From positions 1 through 10,778 of the forward strand of contig DQAM01000342.1 in assembly GCA_003523545.1 (NCBI GenBank): 10,778 nt of DNA. Reading direction: 5' to 3'. The position numbers and the translations under genes are program-made. Under the pieces are notes generated by a model. That model saw only the letters and a list, made by a program, of their open reading frames with translations. It was not told the origin of the DNA and ran no database searches. The stretch comes from Dysgonomonas sp. GTDB taxonomy: Bacteria; Bacteroidota; Bacteroidia; Bacteroidales; Dysgonomonadaceae. Below are positions 5,778 to 10,778 of the stretch, one piece after another (the stretch's first letter is position 1; every line of letters starts with the position of its first letter).

Positions 5778-7460
5778 ATGAAAAAAATTTCTCTGCTTGT
5801 TTGTTTTCTCTGTCTGGTAACTTCTTTCAAGGCCTTTCCGTCCAAACATAGTGAAAACATACGTATTACCTACCATTCTTATTTTAACAACAAGACTGAT
5901 TCTTCTTCTCTTGTTATTCTCGAAATAGCGGGAGATATGGCGCGGATAAGGTATGAATCGTCGCGTACCCAGAAAGACGATGCTCAACAAATGATTTATT
6001 TAGATTATAATACAAACGTCGAAACAAAAACGGCTCGTCTCGCCGATGGGGACATGATTTATACGACCCGTGAATTTGAGATAGGAAAAGGGCTGGAGGC
6101 ACAACCCGAAACAGAAAATATAGCAGGATATAATTGCCGGAAGGTTAAAACAATAATTAATTCCAATACAATTGAAATATGGTATACCGATGAATTGGGA
6201 GTGAGAGGTACTATGCAGCCCGGGGTGGGGGTGCCCGACGGAGTAGTGATGAAGGTCCTGCGGAATGGTCAGTCGGGAATGGTTGCTTCAAAAGTTGAAT
6301 CCTTGGACCAAGACCCTGTACTTGCTCCTGACCTAAGCGGGCAGAAACTCAAAGCATCTGCTTACAATTACCGGATACAGCAAAGTAAAGTAATCGCTGT
6401 AAATGTATTTGACCACGAAAGCATTTATTTCCGGGATATTCCAAAACCGGCTCGATTGGATGATAAAGAAGTAATGAGGTTTGCCAATGGTACCATCTTG
6501 CTGCGTAAAGTAAAACTTCCCGAAGAAAATTCGGATTATTCTATATTTGCTGAATTAAGCCAATATTCGGAAGGAGATGCTTATGACCGTACAGGTTCTG
6601 TTTTTATCGTTCCCGTTGATAAGAAGCAGTCTTTTCTCGACGGGCTTCTGAATGGAAAGGATCAACTGCCTCAATATACTGATAAACATGGCCACACTTA
6701 TGAGGGTATGGTAGTTACACCCGATTATACACCCGCACTGGAACTGATGAGGTTTTATACTTCTTTTGGAGTAAGAGGATATAATCACATAGAAGTTGCA
6801 GATTATAACTGGCCCGATTCAGTCGTATTTAAACAGGAAGTAACGGATTATGCCGGTCTGTTGAAAGGTGAAGTATGGGTAGGGGCCTGGATTGGAAATT
6901 ATTCCGAAAACGGGCATAATGTAACTCTCGATATTAAATATTACCCGAGAGGGGGTAAAGAGAAGGCTAAAGATATTTATCCTCTTTTTACTACAGTAAA
7001 CATCATGGAAATGGCTGGTCAGGCTTATCCGGGTGAAATGTTCAGAAATGATTCGCTGACTGTCAATTTTACTACCGAAAAAGATTTGAAGAATGCATAC
7101 GTACGCTATATTTCGACCGGACACGGCGGATGGGGCGGGGGAGATGAATTCAATCCTAAGCTGAATGAAATATTCCTGAACGGCAACCGCCTCATGGCAT
7201 ATACTCCCTGGCGTGAAGACTGCGGAAGTTATCGCGAATTGAATCCTGCATCGGGGAATTTTTCAAACGGATTATCTTCATCTGACCTGAGCCGTTCGGG
7301 ATGGTGTCCGGGAGTTGTGAGTTATCCTGTATTTATCCATGTTGGAGATGTGAAAGCCGGAAAGCATCAGCTTAAAGTTGCCATACCGGTAGGAGAACCT
7401 GCCGGAACGAGCATAAGTTATTGGTGTTTATCGGGAGTATTAGTAGGAGAGAGTAAATAA
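5778..7460 (+). CDS. Secreted PNGase F-like amidase with N-terminal GLPGLI/bowl-like domain
   Basis: This 560-residue exported protein probably releases N-linked glycans from glycoproteins (peptide-N-glycosidase F family). Residues 1-20 form a signal peptide. Residues about 25-190 resemble the GLPGLI or N-bowl type of beta-rich domain (IAGYNCRKVKTIINSNTIEIWYTDEL, split around 116-140). The two jelly-roll PNGase F halves follow: about 205-395 (GDAYDRTGSVFIV) and 400-560 (STGHGGWGGGDEF; PWREDC; SRSGWCPGVVSYP). D270 aligns by eye with the key D60 of Elizabethkingia PNGase F, E457 with E206, and C482/C510 with its C231-C252 disulfide. The residue matching E118 appears to be G369 (VWVGAW against IYTETW). 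The extra N-terminal domain is reminiscent of the type II enzyme PNGF-II. Glycan-harvesting function is inferred. A reductase-like gene follows after 21 nt, probably on the same transcript. Confidence 0.85.
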   Translation: MKKISLLVCFLCLVTSFKAFPSKHSENIRITYHSYFNNKTDSSSLVILEIAGDMARIRYESSRTQKDDAQQMIYLDYNTNVETKTARLADGDMIYTTREFEIGKGLEAQPETENIAGYNCRKVKTIINSNTIEIWYTDELGVRGTMQPGVGVPDGVVMKVLRNGQSGMVASKVESLDQDPVLAPDLSGQKLKASAYNYRIQQSKVIAVNVFDHESIYFRDIPKPARLDDKEVMRFANGTILLRKVKLPEENSDYSIFAELSQYSEGDAYDRTGSVFIVPVDKKQSFLDGLLNGKDQLPQYTDKHGHTYEGMVVTPDYTPALELMRFYTSFGVRGYNHIEVADYNWPDSVVFKQEVTDYAGLLKGEVWVGAWIGNYSENGHNVTLDIKYYPRGGKEKAKDIYPLFTTVNIMEMAGQAYPGEMFRNDSLTVNFTTEKDLKNAYVRYISTGHGGWGGGDEFNPKLNEIFLNGNRLMAYTPWREDCGSYRELNPASGNFSNGLSSSDLSRSGWCPGVVSYPVFIHVGDVKAGKHQLKVAIPVGEPAGTSISYWCLSGVLVGESK

Positions 7461-7481
7461 TCTGATACAGCTATATAAATT

Positions 7482-8246
7482 ATGGAACGGCCGAAAGTTA
7501 TCCTGATGGTAAGTGCATCTCTGGATGGACGTATTGCATATATGCCCGGTACTACTATGTATTCTCCTGGCGATGAGTCTCTTCATCCTTTCGATATATT
7601 GTCTGATGATTGGAATTATTTCAAAGATAAGATAGAATCCATACACAATCCGGACTTTCTATTGGAGGGCAGTAATATGCTTGTGACGGAAAGTGAAGAC
7701 TTGAAAGCTTTACCTGAATACGACGGAAATCCGGATATATTATATTCCGACTATCTTCCTCAGCATATAGTTAATAGAGAAGGAAGAACCAAATGGACTT
7801 CTCTTGTGGACGGCAGGGGACGGTTTCGTGAAGCATACAAAGCATATACTCATGATCCGGCTTCTTACATTATCCACCTCACAAGCCATGCAGCTCCACC
7901 CGAATATTTAGGTTTTTTGCAGAAAGAAGAAATACCGTATCTGATAACAGGAAATGAAAGAGTAGACTTGAAAGATGCTTTTCGAAAACTTTATTCAAAA
8001 TTAGGTGTAAAGTGTATTATGACTACATCGGGTGGTAAATTGTCGGGCGCATTGATAAGGGAGAATCTCCTGGATGAGGTCAATATCCTTTTCAGTCCGG
8101 TTGTGTTCGGCGGAACTAATGCTCCTGTTTTATTCAAATCTCCGGACATAAATCCTCCGGATATATTGCCTAGGAAATTGAAATATATTGAATCTCAAGT
8201 ATTGGAAAGCGGTGCGATCTGGGTTAGATATGAAGTAATACATTAA
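7482..8246 (+). CDS. RibD C-terminal/dihydrofolate reductase-like oxidoreductase
   Basis: This 254-residue stand-alone protein has the RibD-C/DHFR fold, predicted to be a cytoplasmic NADPH-dependent reductase. The first strand and loop VILMVSASLDGRIA (6-19) are typical. LEGSNMLVTES (61-71) is in the place of the usual cofactor-loop Gly/Thr motif. VDGRGRFR (109-116) and the C-terminal IMTTSGGKLSGALIRENLL with LDEV and FSPVVFGG (179-211) form the conserved nucleotide-binding and substrate-facing segments. There is no deaminase domain, so it is not a full RibD. Proteins of this kind are widespread and mostly uncharacterised, and the substrate (a pterin, a flavin precursor or other) cannot be read from the sequence. 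It follows the PNGase F-like gene by 21 nt with no terminator, and a strong hairpin ends the unit. The pairing with a secreted glycan enzyme has no evident metabolic logic. Confidence 0.82.
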   Translation: MERPKVILMVSASLDGRIAYMPGTTMYSPGDESLHPFDILSDDWNYFKDKIESIHNPDFLLEGSNMLVTESEDLKALPEYDGNPDILYSDYLPQHIVNREGRTKWTSLVDGRGRFREAYKAYTHDPASYIIHLTSHAAPPEYLGFLQKEEIPYLITGNERVDLKDAFRKLYSKLGVKCIMTTSGGKLSGALIRENLLDEVNILFSPVVFGGTNAPVLFKSPDINPPDILPRKLKYIESQVLESGAIWVRYEVIH

Positions 8247-8268
8247 GAATATACTTAATAAAATCAAA

Positions 8269-8330
8269 AAGGCTGTATATCTCTTTTGAATTAACTTCAA
8301 ATACATATACAGCCTTCTTTATTTTATATA
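8269..8330. terminator. Bidirectional terminator with nested hairpin
   Basis: AAGGCTGTATAT (8269-8280) pairs perfectly with ATATACAGCCTT (8305-8316). Inside the 24-nt loop a second perfect stem forms, TTTGAA (8285-8290) with TTCAAA (8296-8301), so the whole folds as one long stem with an internal loop. T-rich sequence follows on the plus strand (8315-8330), and A-rich sequence on the left side serves the minus strand. It separates the convergent reductase and fumarase genes. Confidence 0.85.
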
Positions 8331-8340
8331 GTTTTAGGCG

Positions 8341-9984
8341 CTAGAAAGCAGTACAGCCTGAACCCGGCTTTATCTGCTTGAAGAAATCGTTCCCTTTATC
8401 GTCTACCAGGATAAATGCCGGAAAATCTTCCACCTCTATTTTCCAGATGGCTTCCATTCCGAGTTCAGGATATTCCACCACTTCGAGGCTTTTTATACTG
8501 TTTTGGGCCAGAATAGCAGCCGGACCGCCGATACTTCCCAAGTAGAATCCGCCGTGCTTTTGGCAGGCATCCGTTACCTGCTGGCTGCGGTTCCCTTTAG
8601 CTATCATCACAAGGCTTCCACCATGCGACTGAAACTCGTCCACATACGAATCCATTCGTCCGGCAGTAGTCGGTCCCATCGAACCGCTGGCATATCCGGT
8701 CGGGGTTTTCGCCGGGCCGGCATAATATATCGGGTGATCTTTAATATATTGAGGAAGGTCTTCGCCCCTGTCGAGACGTTCTTTGAGCTTGGCATGTGCA
8801 ATATCACGACCAACTATAATGGTACCCGAAAGAGATAAGCGGGTAGACACAGGATATTTGGTCAATTCAGCCAGAATTTCTTTCATAGGGCGGTTCAGGT
8901 CTATCTTTATTCCGCCTGCATCCCCTTCTTGCTGGTATTCTGCAGGGATAAGCTTAGCCGGATTGTCTTCCATTTTTTCCAGCCATATTCCATCTTTATT
9001 TATCTTGCCTTTGATATTTCTGTCGGCCGAGCACGATACGCCCATACCTACCGGGCACGAAGCACCGTGACGTGGCAGGCGAACCACCCGGATATCATGC
9101 GCGAAATATTTACCGCCGAATTGGGCTCCTAATCCAAGTTCCTGGGCCGCTTTCAATAGTACAGCTTCCATCTCCAGATCACGGAAAGCTCTTCCACCCT
9201 CATTTCCTGAAGTAGGTAATTCATCGTAATATTTAGTAGAAGCTAATTTAACGGTTTTGAGGTTAGTTTCAGCAGAAGTACCGCCGATTACAAATGCGAT
9301 ATGGTAAGGGGGACATGCTGCTGTTCCCAGCGATTTCATTTTTTCGATAAGGAAGGGCACCAGTTTTTCGGGTGTCAATAATGCTTTAGTTTCCTGATAT
9401 AAGTAAGTCTTATTCGCTGATCCTCCACCTTTTGCGACAAACAGGAATTTGTATTCATTTCCCTGAATTGCGTATAAATCTATTTGTGCAGGCAGATTCG
9501 TGCCTGTATTCACTTCTTTGTACATATCCAGAGGTGCATTCTGTGAATAGCGGAGATTATCTTCGGTGAATGTATTATAAACTCCTTTCGACAAAGCTTC
9601 TTCATCGTTCCCGGTAGTCCATACATTCTGTCCTTTTTTTCCCATAATGATGGCTGTTCCTGTGTCCTGACAGAACGGAAGGATACCTTTTGCCGATATT
9701 TCCGCATTGCGTAAGAAGGTCAAAGCTACAAATTTGTCGTTGTCACTGGCTTCAGGATCTGACAATATTTTTGCTACCTGTTCCTGATGCTCCGGACGCA
9801 ATAAGAATTCGACATCGTGAAATGCGTGTTGAGCCAGAAGCGTCAATGCCTCGGGTTGAATTTTTAATATTTCCTGCCCCTCGAAATTGGTTGTAGAAAT
9901 ATAATCTTTCGATAACAAATAGTATTCAGTATTATCCTTTCCTAAAGGAAAAGTTTCCTGATACATAAATGGAGGTGTTGCCAT
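8341..9984 (-). CDS. fumA: Class I (4Fe-4S) fumarate hydratase
   Basis: This 547-residue cytoplasmic enzyme interconverts fumarate and (S)-malate. Length and motif order match the single-chain class I fumarases of the E. coli FumA/FumB type. The three cysteines that hold the 4Fe-4S cluster are at the expected positions: C105 (PFCQDTGTA), C224 (TAACPPYH) and C318 (GVSCSADRN), the same numbers as in E. coli FumA. The C-terminal domain carries [13 protein letters not shown] (433-445) and [11 protein letters not shown], and ends GSGCTAF. In fermentative Bacteroidales it serves the reductive oxaloacetate-malate-fumarate-succinate branch, and it is oxygen-labile because of its exposed cluster. It is a single-gene unit. 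A TAATTTTG element on the minus strand (10026-10019) lies 34 nt before the ATG. The symbol is by similarity to E. coli; only one fumarase is visible here. Confidence 0.96.
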   Translation of the reverse strand: MATPPFMYQETFPLGKDNTEYYLLSKDYISTTNFEGQEILKIQPEALTLLAQHAFHDVEFLLRPEHQEQVAKILSDPEASDNDKFVALTFLRNAEISAKGILPFCQDTGTAIIMGKKGQNVWTTGNDEEALSKGVYNTFTEDNLRYSQNAPLDMYKEVNTGTNLPAQIDLYAIQGNEYKFLFVAKGGGSANKTYLYQETKALLTPEKLVPFLIEKMKSLGTAACPPYHIAFVIGGTSAETNLKTVKLASTKYYDELPTSGNEGGRAFRDLEMEAVLLKAAQELGLGAQFGGKYFAHDIRVVRLPRHGASCPVGMGVSCSADRNIKGKINKDGIWLEKMEDNPAKLIPAEYQQEGDAGGIKIDLNRPMKEILAELTKYPVSTRLSLSGTIIVGRDIAHAKLKERLDRGEDLPQYIKDHPIYYAGPAKTPTGYASGSMGPTTAGRMDSYVDEFQSHGGSLVMIAKGNRSQQVTDACQKHGGFYLGSIGGPAAILAQNSIKSLEVVEYPELGMEAIWKIEVEDFPAFILVDDKGNDFFKQIKPGSGCTAF

Positions 9985-10018
9985 GATGTGTATTGTTTAG
10001 TTGATTATTCAGTGTATG

Positions 10019-10026
10019 CAAAATTA
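10019..10026 (-). promoter_or_regulatory. Candidate -7 element of the fumarase gene
   Basis: TAATTTTG on the minus strand (10026-10019) is a full match to TAnnTTTG, 34 nt upstream of the fumarase start at 9984. A TTTG at the -33 position is not evident. The gap up to the divergent tspO gene is 137 nt and includes a 14-bp A/T palindrome at 10065-10078. Confidence 0.4.
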
Positions 10027-10121
10027 ATAAAAAAGTGAGATAATTGTGTCTTAGGTTTTTTTCTTTTAAATATTTAAACATTTGTAGTTTTCCGCTTGTT
10101 TCTTTCTTTAAAGATATTTGT

Positions 10122-10586
10122 ATGAAAAAGACGTTTGTTGTAATTTTTTCCGTATTGATTTGTTTGCTTGTAGGTTTCATTGCCAGCCGTTTTCAATCTC
10201 AATCTATATCCGAATGGTATCCTACATTGGATAAACCCTCGTTGACACCACCCAATTATGTCTTCCCGCTGATGTGGAATATATTATATGTGTTCATGGG
10301 TGTGTCAATAGCATTGATCATCAATAAGAAAATACCTTCTGAATCTTTCTTCATAAAAGTGTTCTCTCTTCAATTGATTCTGAACTTTTTGTGGAGTATT
10401 TGCTTTTTCTACTTCCAGAATCCATTGTTAGGATTGATAGATATCGTTTTATTATTGACAGTGATTATTTTCTATGCTGTAAAGGCATATCCTGTTCATA
10501 AGATCAGTTCGATATTGTTTATACCTTATATAATATGGGTCGCTTTTGCTACCTACCTCAATTTGTACATCTTTATAAATAACTAA
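10122..10586 (+). CDS. tspO: TspO/MBR tryptophan-rich sensory protein
   Basis: This 154-residue integral membrane protein has about five helices, homologous to the mitochondrial peripheral benzodiazepine receptor TSPO. Bacterial members bind porphyrins and related ligands. Family signatures are EWYPTLDKPSLTPPNYVFP (31-49) with W32, K38-P39 and P43-P44, MWNILYVFMG (51-60), LNFLWS (87-92), and PYIIWVAFATYLNLYI (135-150). The open frame extends upstream to an ATG at 10044. I prefer 10122 (MKKTFVVIF...) because it gives the family's usual length of about 155 and places the first helix at the N-terminus, whereas the upstream 26 residues look like translated intergenic DNA. It is divergent from fumarase and convergent with the PPDK gene. 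A ligand or redox/tetrapyrrole-sensing role is known for some relatives but not shown here. Confidence 0.93.
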   Translation: MKKTFVVIFSVLICLLVGFIASRFQSQSISEWYPTLDKPSLTPPNYVFPLMWNILYVFMGVSIALIINKKIPSESFFIKVFSLQLILNFLWSICFFYFQNPLLGLIDIVLLLTVIIFYAVKAYPVHKISSILFIPYIIWVAFATYLNLYIFINN

Positions 10587-10600
10587 GAATATTAGAATAG

Positions 10601-10631
10601 TCAAGGCTTCGATAATAAACCGAAGCCTTGA
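10601..10631. terminator. Bidirectional terminator between tspO and ppdK
   Basis: TCAAGGCTTCG (10601-10611) and CGAAGCCTTGA (10621-10631) form a perfect 11-bp stem around a 9-nt loop, 14 nt after the tspO stop. The flanking T tracts are weak (CTTTGTTTTGTCTTT begins 9 nt after the stem on the plus strand), but the position between two converging genes supports a terminator for both. Confidence 0.75.
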
Positions 10632-10684
10632 TCACACTATCTTTGTTTTGTCTTTAAAACAAGCAAATACATAATAATTCAATA

Positions 10685-10778
10685 TTACTTATAACGGATT
10701 GCCGCCTGAGCTGCTGCCAAGCGTGCAATAGGTACACGGTAAGGGGAACAACTTACATAGTTCAATCCTACGATATGA
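10685..10778 (-). CDS. ppdK: Pyruvate phosphate dikinase, C-terminal end (cut by the window edge)
   Basis: Only the last 30 codons and the stop (TAA at 10687-10685) are inside the window. Reading leftwards they give [15 protein letters not shown] followed by [15 protein letters not shown]. This is the highly conserved C-terminus of pyruvate phosphate dikinase, whose [22 protein letters not shown] segment holds the catalytic cysteine of the pyruvate-binding domain (C831 in the Clostridium symbiosum enzyme). That cysteine is present. The enzyme interconverts pyruvate, ATP and phosphate with phosphoenolpyruvate, AMP and pyrophosphate, and is common in fermentative Bacteroidales. The rest of the gene, its start and its regulation lie beyond 10778. 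Confidence 0.92.
   Translation of the reverse strand, partial: HIVGLNYVSCSPYRVPIARLAAAQAAIRYK

Noticed and set aside
5778..5813. Lipoprotein signal for the PNGase F-like protein (C9 or C12)
   Set aside because: The cysteines lie within the hydrophobic core too near the N-terminus and without a proper lipobox, so a standard signal peptide is more likely.
8503..9132. Several plus-strand open frames of 67-111 codons antisense to fumarase
   Set aside because: They are shadows of a strongly conserved gene in a less A/T-rich stretch, without promoters or recognisable domains.
10044..10121. Upstream extension of TspO by 26 residues to an ATG at 10044
   Set aside because: It would make the protein longer than the family norm and put an unlikely peptide before the first helix; 10122 gives a standard 154-residue TspO.

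Overview
This window comes from a member of the Bacteroidota, most likely the order Bacteroidales. The genus cannot be fixed from this sequence alone. The grounds are low-GC DNA with A/T-rich intergenic gaps, start codons without clear Shine-Dalgarno sequences, -7 promoter elements of the Bacteroidetes form TAnnTTTG, and a typical gene set: an LtaS-like sulfatase-fold protein, a 4Fe-4S class I fumarase, PPDK, a GLPGLI-like domain and a PNGase F-like secreted enzyme. No mobile element, tRNA, rRNA, CRISPR array or sign of recent transfer was seen. It looks like ordinary chromosomal backbone with a few less-described proteins.

Layout, left to right. (1) Position 1-54, minus: the first 18 codons of an unidentified gene, driven by a near-ideal Bacteroidetes promoter at 68-99. 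(2) 310-2196, plus: a polytopic membrane protein with an extracytoplasmic LtaS/sulfatase-type domain. It is followed after 82 nt by an orphan sensor histidine kinase (2279-3445). (3) 3480-4184, minus: a membrane-anchored TPR protein resembling YfgM, convergent with the kinase and sharing a bidirectional terminator. (4) 4366-4926, plus: a small regulator combining an HMA-like CxxC metal-binding domain with an AraC-type HTH. (5) 4956-5693, minus: a membrane-anchored GH25 lysozyme. (6) 5778-7460 and 7482-8246, plus: a secreted PNGase F-like protein and a stand-alone RibD-C/DHFR-like reductase, probably co-transcribed. (7) 8341-9984, minus: class I fumarate hydratase. (8) 10122-10586, plus: TspO/MBR tryptophan-rich sensory protein. 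(9) 10685-10778, minus: the C-terminal end of pyruvate phosphate dikinase.

The genes alternate strand almost one by one, so most act as single-gene units. Three of the four convergent pairs are separated by a perfect hairpin usable from both sides; the fourth (AraC-like/GH25) has only 29 nt between stops and no visible terminator. Functionally the window mixes envelope proteins (LtaS-like, GH25, TPR, PNGase F-like, histidine kinase, TspO) with central anaerobic carbon metabolism (fumarase, PPDK). I found no convincing new multi-gene system. The best leads are the HMA-AraC fusion, the PNGase F-like protein with an apparent active-site substitution next to a reductase, and the LtaS-like protein with a serine where LtaS has its threonine nucleophile.
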